Assembly: GCA_037953625.1 (NCBI GenBank)
Contig: CM075651.1
Location: forward strand, 162,883,501 to 162,947,500
From: Crotalaria pallida
Taxonomy: Eukaryota; Streptophyta; Magnoliopsida; Fabales; Fabaceae
DNA length: 64,000 nt
Direction: 5' to 3'
Shown: positions 48,134-58,681 of the stretch, piece by piece
Numbering within the stretch: the stretch's first letter is position 1
Layout: each line of letters starts with the position of its first letter
Program-made: the position numbers and the translations under genes
Notes under the pieces: model-generated
Told to the model about the DNA's origin: nothing
The model's database searches: none
What the model saw: only the letters and a program-made list of their open reading frames with translations

Positions 48134-48430
48134 GTGTATACAAAATCAGATTAGTAATATGAATAATATTGCATATTGAATACCAAAACTGCCTCAGGGA
48201 GTCAGCCGTCAGGGTTCGAATTATACATTAAAAAAAGATATTTCCTGATTCACTGGGATTTCACAGAAAAATTTCATGAAGATCTTGTGGGGCATTAAAT
48301 TAGACCAACATACTACTAAGTGGAGGTGCCGTGGAGGAAGGATTCCCTTTCTTTTTTTTTTTTTTTAAACTTCAGATTTAAATTGTACTGTATATCCAAT
48401 TGTTAAACAAATCTAATCTACTATCTACTA
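48134..48430. other. Spacer before Helitron 1
   Basis: No gene is visible in this mixed AT-rich sequence, which has a T run at 48351-48366. Confidence 0.4.
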
Positions 48431-49064
48431 TCTATATATAAAAGGATCCCTTTTCGAGACATTATGTTTGCCGGAGAAATTTTCGAGGCACCACATTTGT
48501 CCCGTGAAGCTTTCCTCGCACCAGAGAGTTTGTAGGTAGATAATCATTATCTCTAATCAAAATTACAATTTAAAATTAAATAAATTATTTAAATTTATTT
48601 AATCATTATATGTATGTAAAATTATTATCCTCAATTATTTTTTGGAAAAAAAGTAATCATTGTCCTCAACAAAAGTATTTAAAAAAATAGTATTAAAAAA
48701 TCACAAATTTATTTAATCATTACCTGTACGTGAAATCATTATCCTCGATTTGTTAAAAAAAAAGTAATCATTATCCTCAACAAAAATATTAAAAAATTTA
48801 TAATAGTAATCATTAATCAAATTACAATTTGAAATTAAATTAATTATTTAAATTTATATAATCATTATCTGTATGTGAAATCATTATCCTCAATTTGTTG
48901 AACAAATCATTATCCTCAACAAAAATATTTAAAAAATATTAAAAAGATCACTATATATATAACAGGCTTTCCCACTCAATTTTTAAAGTCCTATTTAATT
49001 CTAAGAATTCTCTTTTCCAAATTCTCTCTTTTATTTTTATTTTTTCCCTCATTCCTCTACTTAA

Positions 49065-49260
49065 AGCTCTTAATTTTGATTTTTGAGTGTTTGATGAATT
49101 ACTTATTAGATGATGCATATTTTGTTATACTTTTAATTAACTTTTGTTTATTCCTTTACTTAGAGCTCTTAATTTTGATTTTTGAGTGTTTGATGAATTA
49201 CTTATTAGATGATGTATATTTTGTTATACTTTTAATTGACTTTTGCTTAATGCTAATTTC
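49065..49260 (+). repeat. Tandem 99-bp duplication upstream of the ATG8 fragment
   Basis: The phrase 'agctcttaattttgattttt' recurs with a 99-bp period (49065 and 49164). The second unit leads into 'ctaatttcag', the acceptor before the ATG8 start. The same duplication occurs in Helitron 2, so it predates both copies. Confidence 0.8.
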
Positions 49261-49276
49261 AGGAAAAATGACAGCA

Positions 49277-49467
49277 ATGAGTTACTTCAAACAAGAGCAT
49301 GACCTTGGTAAGTTGTTTTTTTTTTTTTGAAATTTTGGTAAGTTGTTATTCATACTTACTTTGATTATTCTTTGTTGAAAGAATATGCAAATAATTGATC
49401 TTTTTCTCTTTTCAAAGAAGAGAAGGGCTCTCCTAGGATTAGGAAGAAATACCTTGATCGTATTCCG
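49277..49467 (+). pseudogene. Captured ATG8 fragment, copy 1
   Basis: Exon 1 (49277-49307) encodes M-SYFKQEHDL, the conserved N-terminus of the ubiquitin-like autophagy protein ATG8, and ends at GTAAG. Exon 2 (49416-49467) corresponds to E-K-R-R-A...R-I-R-K-K-Y...D-R-I-P but has a 4-base deletion relative to copy 2, so the frame is lost. The acceptor before exon 2 reads 'ttcaa' where an AG would be needed for the ATG8 frame. The remaining ATG8 exons are absent. ATG8 is lipidated and coats autophagosome membranes; this fragment cannot make it. Confidence 0.8.
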
Positions 49468-49594
49468 GTGAGAAATAATTTTGGTGAGTCTTTTGTCTGT
49501 TTGAAGAAACAATTTTTTCGATTTATTTATGATTTTTTTTTTGTTTTTGTCATGAGATAAGATAAATGATGAAAAAGATCAAAATATTTAAATA

Positions 49595-49596
<2 letters not shown>

Positions 49597-49628
<32 letters not shown>
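49597..49628. repeat. AAT microsatellite
   Basis: About ten AAT units inside Helitron 1. Confidence 0.9.
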
Positions 49629-49630
<2 letters not shown>

Positions 49631-49889
49631 GTGATAATTATATTAAAAAAATAATAATGGAAAAAAAATATTAATTTATCCATCAAATAAATATAAGAAA
49701 TTTCTTATAATATTATCCAATAAAAAAATCAGAATTTATAATTTTGGTTTAATTATGTATAATTTTTCATATTAGATGTGATAATTATATTTAAAATATG
49801 CTAAATTATCGTGTCTTATGCAATAGAAAATATTTTGATTTATCTTTAAATCTACTCATAATACCATCAAACAAAAAAAATATAAAAAA

Positions 49890-50075
49890 CTAACATGGGT
49901 TGGGACGAGTGGTAAGCGGCTCGGTCTCGCTTAAGCAAGGTCTCGAGTTCGACTTCTTGTGAATGCAGAAAATTGATGTTGGGAAACTCACCTGCCATTG
50001 CTAGGCACGCGACCCGGGTCGGATCCGTATGTACCTAGGTAGTACTTAGGGAATCGGGTGGGCAACCAAAAAAAA
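49890..50075 (+). mobile_element. SINE inserted in Helitron 1
   Basis: The target duplication AATATAAAAAA lies at 49879-49889 and about 50076-50086. The head 'gggttgggacgagtggtaag' and 'ctcgagttcgacttc' carries A- and B-box-like motifs. The empty site is preserved in Helitron 2 (minus strand near 56968), which reads straight through. Confidence 0.88.
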
Positions 50076-51474
50076 AATATAAAAAAAGTTTAATTTTCAT
50101 TTCACTCTAATAATTAATCATAATATCATGATAAAACGTGTTAATTCATCCATCAACTAAATAAGGAATACATTAATTTAATACTCATCTATACATAGAC
50201 AAATATAATATTAAATATATATAAAAAAAGAGCCAACATTATAATCATAATAAAATGCAATGTGTTAACCAAGATAGTCAAAAATAGCAATTTCAATATC
50301 GTCTTCATGTTCTATGAAATAGTGAATATTCCAATTTATCCTTAAATTTTCTCATAATACCATTAAACAAAACAGATCAAAATATTTAATTATGATTTGT
50401 TTTTAATTATCATAATAAAGTTGATAAGCATATAAAAATATTAATTTATCTATTAAATAAATAAGGAAGATCTAATTCTTATTTACTTTTGATTCATCAT
50501 AATAAAGTTAATAATCATGTAAAAAATTGTTAATTTATCCATTGAATAAATAAGGAAAATCTCAGAAAAAAATGTTATTTTTTATTTATAAGGAAGTACA
50601 AAATTTTTCAACAAGCTCATTTTTTATTGTTGTTTAATAATAATCTTTATTTTAAAATATTTAAATATTAATAATCCGTGCATTGCACAAGATAAAAATA
50701 AAAAAGTTTAATTTTGATTCCACTCTAATTAATAAAACATGCTAATTATTGAATATTAAAATAAGGAATACATTAATTTAATATTGATCTAATACATAAA
50801 TAAATATAATATTAAAAAACGAACTGTCATTATCTTCCAATGAATTCATGTCCAATGAAATAAGGGATATTATGATTTATCATTAATTATTCTCATAATA
50901 CCATCAAACAAAAAAATCAAAATAATAATAATAATTTTTGATTTATCATAATAAAGTATATTGAATAATCCTTTTTTTATAATTATTTTATTATTGTTTA
51001 ATAATAATCTTTAGGCTTTTTTAAGCGATAGGTCCCTAAACTTAGGGGGTGTTTTGGATTTAGTCCTTAATCTTTTTTTTTGTTGGATTTGGTCCCTAAA
51101 CTTTAACGCCGTTTGGATTTAGTCCTTCCGTTAACCAAAAGTTAACTCCGTCAGTGTCTTCCAATAAGATGTTGCCACGTGTCCCAACTTGCTTTTTTTT
51201 TTTTTTTTGCTTTTTTGACTTTGAGGTCCCTAAACTTAGGGGAAGAATTGAATTTAGTCCTTCTCCTTTTTTTCGTTGGATCAGGTCCCTAAACTCTGGA
51301 CCATTTTGGATTAAGTCCTTCTGTTAGTTTTAATCTAACACCGTTACACTGAGAAAATTTTTATCCCATGTGGACCAATAAATTAATGCCACATGCAATT
51401 TTTCTATTAAAATAAAATAGAAAAATTACAAAAAAATAAATAAAATTAAAAAAAATGATTTTTTTTATAACGAT

Positions 51475-51930
51475 TGGAATACAATGCGTCTGCGACGAGA
51501 TGCATCATCGTCATGGTCGTGATGTCTCGAGCGCTCACCACTGCCATCAGGGTAACGATTTGAGAAGCTTTCGCCATCGTCCTCAAGGTCGCGCCTCGAT
51601 CTGAGTTTTGTGCTTGCTTCGGTTTACAGCGAAAATCACTGTCACAGTCACGAGTTCGCTTGATGGTGTGTGACGGCGCTAGTTATAGACAAAGCCCCTA
51701 GAACATAGTTGCGGCGGCGACCCCGAAGAACCTCTTCGTTCTTCATCCTTCGCTTGGTCATCTTCTCTGCAAATCTGATGCGACACTGAAGTAGACCAGT
51801 CGCACTTCCTTCACCGTGCAGCAGCCTCGCAACTTCGAACCCTCAACAACCTCAGCGTCCTCTGTTTTCCAGCTTCCGCCCTCTTCTCCGCTTCCTCCGC
51901 CTTCTTCTTAGTGGCGCGTCATATGCAGAG
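51475..51930 (-). pseudogene. Second captured host fragment, unidentified
   Basis: This GC-rich stretch inside the Pack-MULE is unlike the surrounding AT-rich DNA. On the minus strand one frame reads KKKAEEAEKRAEAGKQRTLR, coding-like but not assignable to a family. It could be a separate gene piece or an untranslated leader. Confidence 0.4.
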
Positions 51931-52105
51931 TTTGGAGGGAGGAAGAAAGGCAACAAGTATCTTTGATTGACACAGAAAAATCTCTTTTTTATTACTTTAG
52001 AGTTTGATGATGAAGGTTTGGTAGGTGTCTAACTCAGTTTTTATCACTTGACGTTGTGTGTGTTCTTTTTTTTTTTTTGTTTAGATCTTTATATTCTGAA
52101 AAACA

Positions 52106-52279
52106 ATGCCACCCCTTAAGCAAGGTGAAGAAACCATGACGTCAAGCCTTAACGAGACGATCGAGCACGACGAGGAACGAGAGGAAGATAGGGAAGGTGG
52201 TTCACATTCTGGCCTGAAAAATTTTCTGTGGCATGGTGGGTCTGTTAATGATATTTGGTTTAGTTGTGCTTCAAATCAG
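52106..52279 (+). pseudogene. Captured first exon of an AUX1/LAX auxin influx carrier
   Basis: The frame starts MPPLKQGEE and ends NFLWHGGSVNDIWFSCASNQ immediately before GTAATA, a good donor. Plant AUX1/LAX proteins have this N-terminus: an acidic variable leader, then a block of the form FLWHGGS-WFSCASNQ, which ends an early exon. The family imports auxin by proton symport at the plasma membrane. Only this one exon with its donor site and perhaps its leader is present. It keeps an open frame, but cannot encode a carrier because all membrane helices are missing. Differences from the usual W-D-A (here N-D-I) show some drift. Confidence 0.85.
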
Positions 52280-52789
52280 GTAATATTTGGCTTTTTTTAA
52301 TTTTATTTATTTTTTGTAATTTTTCAATTTTAAAAGAAAAATTCCACGTGGCATTAATTTATTGGTCCACATGGCATAAAAATTTTCCCGGGGTAACAGT
52401 GTTAGATTAAAACTAAGAGAAGGACTTGATCCAAAATGGTCCAGAGTTTAGGGACCTGATCCAACGGAAAAAAGGATAGGGACTAAATTCAATTCTCCCC
52501 CTAAGTTTAAGGACCTCAAAGTCAAAAAAAAAAATGCAAGTTGGGACACGTGGCAACATCTTATTGGAAGACACTGACGGAGTTAACTTTGAGATAACGG
52601 AAGGACTAGTTCCAAACGACGTTAAAGTTTAGGGACCAGATCCAACAAAAAAAAAGATTAAGGACTAAATCCAAAACACCCCCTAAGTTTAGGGACCTAT
52701 CACTTAAAAAAGCCTAATCTTTAATTTAAAATATTTAATATAAAAAAATTTAATATCAACAACCCGTGCATTGCACGGGGTAAGAGCTA

Positions 52790-52790
<1 letters not shown>

Positions 52791-52848
<58 letters not shown>
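52791..52848. repeat. TG/TA compound microsatellite
   Basis: A run of TG units followed by TA units, directly at the 3' end of Helitron 1. Confidence 0.95.
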
Positions 52849-52850
<2 letters not shown>

Positions 52851-53294
52851 GGAGCCTTGTGTAAATACGTTGGTAAATATAACTAATGAAAAAATGCCGC
52901 ATGGCACTTGACGAAACTCGTAACGGAAGAACGAACATGATACTTTTTTAAACTTTGAAATTAGATATTGACATAATTTTGATAAATGTATCTTTAAAAG
53001 ATCCAAGTGGTTATTAACATTTTTTTTAATGTAATACTGTTCACACACACTGCACCCAACAATAAAAAAAATTATTGGGAAAAAATACCGTACTTTTATA
53101 AACTAAAAAATAGTTAAACCTGCAAATAGTTGCAACATTTAGCTACAATCAAGAACATTATGAAAGCTGAATACTGAACTACATAGTAATTAAAGTAATT
53201 AATATTAAAAAATATAAAAGTTTTAGCATGCCATTAACTAAGATATACTGTATTATACTTCTTTATCAACTTAATTTGACACAATAACAGTTAC

Positions 53295-54586
53295 TCAAGT
53301 TTGAATTCCTCCTCTATTACCATCATCTACCCCGTAAACACAAGCACTACTTGAAGTTGGAGACTTAGTTGCTTCATCAACCTTTTGCTTCACCCAAAAC
53401 AATGACTTTAAAGTTGTTAAACCTAGAGTTCCTAAATCTAAACCAACACTTACTCTATCATCAACACTAGCATCAAATATTTTTCCCTTCATTATCTCAT
53501 GCATTTTCAATTGCTTCTCGTCCTTTTGGATTTTTGGAGAATGTAATAATCATATGTTTTCCTTATGTCCTCGGATAAAATACCAGCGGATGCTTCCCAT
53601 GCATATTCACTAGGGAGAAATAAGGAAGTCAATTTAGCAAAATTTAATAATCTATATCGAAATTGTTCTGATGCTCCAGGGTGTTCCTGCAAGGATCAAG
53701 CACATCATTATATAACCACTTTCAAACAAATATAAAATGCTTAATTACATGTTTGGTGGTTGAATTTTAGGGTTTTATCACATTTTTTTTTTTAATGTTT
53801 GGTTCCTCGAAATTATTTCTAAGTTTGCCATATTCTTCTATTACAAATTTTGATAAAATTTTGTTAGCGTGTCACACCGGAATCCTAGTCAACACAAGAG
53901 ATTAGCCATGACTCATGTGATGCCACATTGGCGAAGATCTTTTTTAAATTAAAAAAAAAAATATTTTTATATTTTGAATTAAAAAGAAAATGATTGGAAA
54001 AAAAGGTTGTCTTCATTCACATCTGACTAGGATTCAAGTGTGACATATTAACAAAATTTGGTCGAAATTGATAACATGAATACATGGCAAACCCAAAAAT
54101 GAATTTGGAGAACCGGACGTTGAAAAAAAAAAAGAACTTGTAACAAAATGACCGAAAAATTCAATAACCGAACAAATAATTAAGGGAAAGATAAAATTAT
54201 TCAACGTTAGAAGAGTCATTTTAAAAACATACCGAAGTTTTTTTGTCCCACCATTCAACATTTTTCATTTCATCTTTCCAGTGAAGGACCATATCCCTTC
54301 CAATGCTCTCGTAAAACATAGTCCAATTTCTTTTCATATTACCCCAAATGTTCATGATCTTAGTGTCATCATAATTTAGTCTTGTGGCAACCCGGAATTT
54401 TATGAAAACAACCCTCCACCCTATGTTACTCATGTTGTTCACATGGCATCTACAACGATTTGCCTGCTCTCGAACAATATTAATTAATATTTCAATAATT
54501 CTATACTTTACCATTAATAATAATCTTTCTTCTTGTTCATTCGGGTGATTAATCATTGAACTGTTTACCGCTGGAATATTCGCCAT
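53295..54586 (-). pseudogene. Myb/SANT-like domain gene with one frameshift
   Basis: Exon 1 (54586-54233) and exon 2 (from 53686 down to the stop at 53295-53297) join at TCG|GTATGT and GCAG|GAACAC. The product begins MANIPAVNSS and contains WRVVFIKFRVATRLNYDDTK, then IMNIWGNMKRNW, WWDKKTSEHPGASEQFRYR. This order fits the plant Myb/SANT-like DNA-binding domain (often linked to PIF/Harbinger-derived genes). The frame breaks in exon 2 at an A5 run (minus strand, 53531-53535): one more A would join it to the downstream frame DEKQLKMHEIMKGKIFD. The gene may therefore be dead or the break a sequencing error. The role is unknown, possibly DNA binding. Confidence 0.65.
53739..54185. mobile_element. 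Foldback MITE filling the intron of the Myb/SANT gene
   Basis: The ends 'gcttaattacatgtttggtg' and 'aaccgaacaaataattaagg' are inverted repeats. Inner phrases also mirror ('cggaatcctagtcaac' against 'gactaggattcaagtgtg'). The element makes up about 450 of the 546 intron bases. It resembles the 9359-9722 family. Confidence 0.7.
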
Positions 54587-55920
54587 CCTAAAATAAACCA
54601 AATTAAACAAAAACAAATTAAATCATATAATTCGTTCGTTCATCAATTTAAACAAAACTTGTATGTAATCTCCAAAAATAGTAAATAGTTCGGCAAACAT
54701 TAAGTTATGAACTCATAAGGTATTGAAAATAATTTCAATCTATTCTAAAAAAATTTTCAAAGTAAACGATAAATATATTAATTATAGAATAACTGTATTG
54801 GATAAATGAGGAAGAAAGTCTAAATGAATGCATAAATCAGGAAAAATTATACATCCTTTATCATGAAAGAGAATTCTATAACAAAAAAATGGGAGAAAAG
54901 GAATATTACCATAGATCTAAGATATTTCTAACCTTAACAATGAAGCTGGTAGTCAAAAGTAGCACGTCGATAAGCTCTTAGTAGACATGAAATAGATTAG
55001 CTAGATGAAGTTGTTCTCCAGCTCTAGATTAGATGAAATAGATTAGACTGAATAATGGAGCTATAGCACACATATATAGTCAAAATTTAGAGATGGCTGA
55101 GTTAGATTAGACAAAGTTGTTCTCCATACCATTAGCTCAAAGTAAAGTAAATGGTAAAATCTCAATGAAAGCAAGGATTTTTCTTATAATGCTATATAAG
55201 ATAGATTATATGGAAAACTCTCTCATCATATAAAAATCCAAGTGAAAGCTCTTAAAATTGGCTATCTGATTGATTGAATGAGATATTGTGCAAAGATATG
55301 GACACATATATATTCTGGTCTCTCAAAAGAAAAAAACTCATTTCTTTGACAGTATTGAGAATTAAAAAATATTAAATAAATAAGAATATTTAAAAAAAAA
55401 ATTAATTATCATTAAAAATCGATATAAAATTTATAGATGGGAATAAAATAAAAATTTATAAAGTACTCAGTGCTATGAAACAACAGAATATCAACAATGG
55501 AAGTAGGTTTCATTATTGCTGCAATAACTATTCCCAGAAAAGGCGGGCTTCCCATTAAAGAAGTTGACTCCGGGCTTGAGGTGAGTGTCAATTTTATTAA
55601 GCCCACGGTCAGCGTTGAGACAAAGCAGAAGTTAGTTAAGGTTGTGCTGCAGTCGGTGGTGGGGCCGGGTTTGCGGTCAATGCTCATGGGTCTATGTTCG
55701 GCTTGGCCCGAGTCAATCTTTTTCTAGTCCAAGATTACACATCCGGAAATCCCATACTTTAATTATAAATCCTATTTTTAAAATTATATTCTCTGTCCAA
55801 AAATAAATTTAAAAAGTGTTAAAGAAAAATAATCTAAAATAAAATCTTTAATAATAAACGAAAATGCTTAAAAATTATATACTAATGTGTGATTGACTAA
55901 TCAATGAATGATATGTTAAA
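54587..55920. other. Region between the Myb/SANT gene and Helitron 2
   Basis: This is the upstream flank of the Myb/SANT gene, AT-rich. About 55490-55730 is GC-richer with an open frame (MEVGFIIAAITIPRKG and onward) that I could not assign. No RNA gene is visible. Confidence 0.4.
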
Positions 55921-57429
55921 CTAGCTCTTACCCCGTGCAATGCACGGATTGTTGATATTAAATTTTTTTATTTAAATATTTTAAATTTAAAGATTATTAT
56001 TATTTTTATTATCATTATAAAGTAAAGATTATTATTAAATAATAACAAAAATGATTATAAAAAAAGAATTTATTCAATATACTTTATTATGATAAATCAA
56101 TAAAAAATTATTATTATTATTTTGATTTTTTTGGTTTGATAGTATTATGAGAATAATTAATAATAAATCATAATATTCCTTATTTCATTGGACATGAATT
56201 CATTGGAAGATAATGAAGGATCGTTTTTTAATATTATATTTATTTATCTATATATCAATATTAAATTAATGTATTCCTTATTTAGTTGATCGATAATTAG
56301 CATGGTTTATTAATTAAAGTGAAATCAAAATTAAACTTTTTTATTTTTATCCTGTGCAATGCACGGATTATTAATATTTAAATATTTTAAAGTAAAGATC
56401 ATTATTAAACAACAATAAAAAATGAGCTTGTTGAAAAATTTTGTACTTCCTTATACAAATAAAAAAATAACATTTTTTATCTGAGATTTTCCTTATTTAT
56501 TCAATGGATAAATTAACATTTTTTTACATGATCATTAACTTTATTATGATGAATCAAAAGTAAATCATAATTAGATCTTCCTTATTTATTTAATAGATAA
56601 ATTAATATTTTTATATGATTATTAACTTTATTATGATAATTAAAAACAAATCAGAATTAAATATTTTGATCTTTTTTGTTTAATGGTATTATGAAAAAAT
56701 TTAAAGATAAATTGGAATATCCACTATTTCATAGAACATGAAGAAGACATTGGAATTGTTATTTTTGACTATCTTGGTTAACATATTGCATTTTATTATG
56801 AATATAATATTGGCTCTTTTTTTATATATTTAATATTATATTTGTCTATGTATAGATCAGTATTAAATTAGTGTATTCCTTATTTAGTTAATCGATGAAT
56901 CAACACGTTTTATCATGATATTATGATTAATTATTAGAGTGAAATGAAAATTAAACTTTTTATATTTTTTTGTTTATGGTATTATGAGTAGATTTAAAGA
57001 TAAATCAAAATATTTTCTATTGCATAAAACATGATAATTTAACATATTTTAAATATAATTATCACATCTAATATGAAAAATTATATACAATTAAACCAAA
57101 ATTATACATTCTGATTTTTTTATCGGATAATATTATAAGATATTTCTTATATTTATTTGATGGATAAATTAATATCTTTTAAACATTAATATTTTTTAAT
57201 ATAATTATCCCATTTATTATTATTATTTATATTTAAATATTTTGTTCTTTTTCATCGTTTATCTTATTTCATGACAAAAACGGAAAAAAAATCATAAATA
57301 AATCGAAAAATATTGTTTATTTTTTGCCTTTATTTTTTTATTCTCCTTCTCTGTTCGGCATTTCTATCTTTTTTGTTGTTCCCAAACAAAACATAGAACC
57401 GACTAAACTAACATATACAAAAAGTAACA

Positions 57430-57800
57430 GATGAGGGAATTAAAATAAAAATGTAACAAATCGATCATAATAATAAGATGAGAAAGAAACAAATGTCAGA
57501 AAATAAAATTGACAATGAAAAAAAAAATAAAAATAATAGCAAGTGGATGAAGGAGAGCAACCAGAGAGGACGGCGTCTGGGCTGGCGGGACGGTGGTCAA
57601 GATGGTGTTCGAGGCGGTGGACGGCGATCGCGATCGTTTCCCTCTCTGCTCCTTCGGTCTCTCTCTCTTGTCGGAAGGAAAAGCAGCAAACTGGTGCTGC
57701 TCGTGATAACATGAACCGGGGGGAACCGGGTCTTGTGACCCGGTTTGGGCCAAGCGGGCCCAACCCCCTCTTTTTTTAGTGCAAATTTTGACACCCCATA
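57430..57800 (-). other. GC-rich segment specific to Helitron 2
   Basis: This stretch is markedly GC-richer than the Helitron body ('gggccaagcgggcccaac', 'ggaaccgggtcttgtgaccc'). It is absent from Helitron 1, which passes directly from the ATG8 fragment to the shared AT-rich body. It may be a third captured fragment. Open frames exist on both strands but none is recognisable. Confidence 0.5.
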
Positions 57801-57854
57801 CACAAATTTACACATCTCACTAATATTTAAATTAGTAGGGTGATTATTTCTCAC

Positions 57855-58062
57855 CGGAATACGATCAGAGTATTTCTTCCTAATCCTAGAAGTCTTAGCC
57901 CTTCTCTTCTTTGAAAAGAGAAAAGGATCAATTATTTGCATATTCTTTCAACAAAGAATAATCAAAGTAAGTATGTATAACAACTTACCAAAATTTCAAA
58001 AAAAAAAAAAAAAAAAACAAAACAACTTACCAAGGTCATGCTCTTTGTTTGAAGTAACTCAT
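57855..58062 (-). pseudogene. Captured ATG8 fragment, copy 2
   Basis: Exon 1 (58062-58031) reads M-SYFKQ and then shifts frame through one extra A relative to copy 1. Exon 2 (57910-57855) is intact in frame: KRRAKTSRIRKKYSDRIPV, against the ATG8 consensus E-K-R-R-A-E-A-A-R-I-R-E-K-Y-P-D-R-I-P-V. It ends at CCG|GTGAG, a donor. The last three ATG8 quarters are missing. It is non-functional as an autophagy protein. Confidence 0.82.
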
Positions 58063-58554
58063 TGCTCTCATTCTTCCTGAAATTAACATTAAGCAAAAGT
58101 CAATTAAAAGTATAGGAAAATATGCATAATCTAATAAGTAATTCATCAAACACTCAAAAATCAAAATTAAGAGCTCTAAGTAGAGGAATAAACAAAAGTC
58201 AATTAAAAGTATAACAAAATATGCATCATCTAATAAGTAATTCATCAAACACTCAAAAATCAAAATTAAGAGCTTTAAGTAGAGGAATGAGGGAAAAAAT
58301 AAAAATAAAAGAGAGAATTTGGAGAAAAGAATTCTTAGAATTAGATAGAATTTTAAAAATTGAATGGGAGAGCCTATTATATATATTTATATATATATAG
58401 TGATTTTTTTAATATTTTTGTTGAAGATAATGATTTGTTCAACAAATTGAGGATAATGATTTCACATATAGATAATGATTATATAAATTTAAATAATTAA
58501 TTTAATTTCAAATTGTAATTTTGGTTAGAGATAATGTTATTTCGTTGTACAGTT

Positions 58555-58681
58555 TGGTTTGAACTCCTGCCTTTTTATATAATTATTTTTAGTTGTTGCT
58601 AATAATAATCTTTAATTTAAAATATTTAATATAAAAAAATTAAAATATCAACAACCAGTGCATTGGACGAGTAAGATCTAG
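58555..58681 (+). mobile_element. Helitron 3' end fragment nested in Helitron 2
   Basis: On the plus strand it reads 'aataataatctttaatttaa' and then a degenerate hairpin (CCAGTGCATTGGACG) and ATCTAG before T. This is the same 3' end as Helitron 1 without the Pack-MULE, and it is opposite in direction to the host Helitron 2. The 5' part is missing or unrecognised. Confidence 0.65.

Larger units (their letters stand above)
51014..52714. mobile_element. Pack-MULE carrying an AUX1/LAX exon, nested in Helitron 1
   Basis: It is flanked by an exact 9-bp duplication TAATCTTTA (51005-51013 and 52715-52723). Terminal inverted repeats of about 400 bp start GGCTTTTTTAAGCGATAGG and are mirrored at the right end. 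The interior (about 51470-52310) is GC-richer and host-derived. No transposase is present, so mobilisation would need a Mutator transposase from elsewhere. Helitron-family sequence without the insert is seen near 58600, with 'aataataatctttaatttaa' uninterrupted. Confidence 0.93.
48431..52790 (+). mobile_element. Helitron 1, non-autonomous, ATG8-capturing
   Basis: It starts TCTATATATAAAAGGATCCC after an A and ends in the hairpin CCCGTGCATTGCACGGG followed by TAAGAGCTAG before a T. These are the standard Helitron ends (A|TC...CTAG|T, with no target duplication). Its first 120 bases and last 100 bases match Helitron 2 on the other strand. There is no Rep/helicase coding sequence. It carries an ATG8 fragment (49277-49467), a SINE (49890-50075) and a Mutator-like element (51014-52714). 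Without the latter two it would be about 2.5 kb. Confidence 0.88.

Noticed and set aside
52704..53048. Tyr-Ile/Thr-His repeat protein on the minus strand
   Set aside because: It is a translation of the TG/TA microsatellite.
55497..55727. Short open frame between the Myb/SANT gene and Helitron 2
   Set aside because: It has no recognisable domain or splice context; not enough to call a gene.
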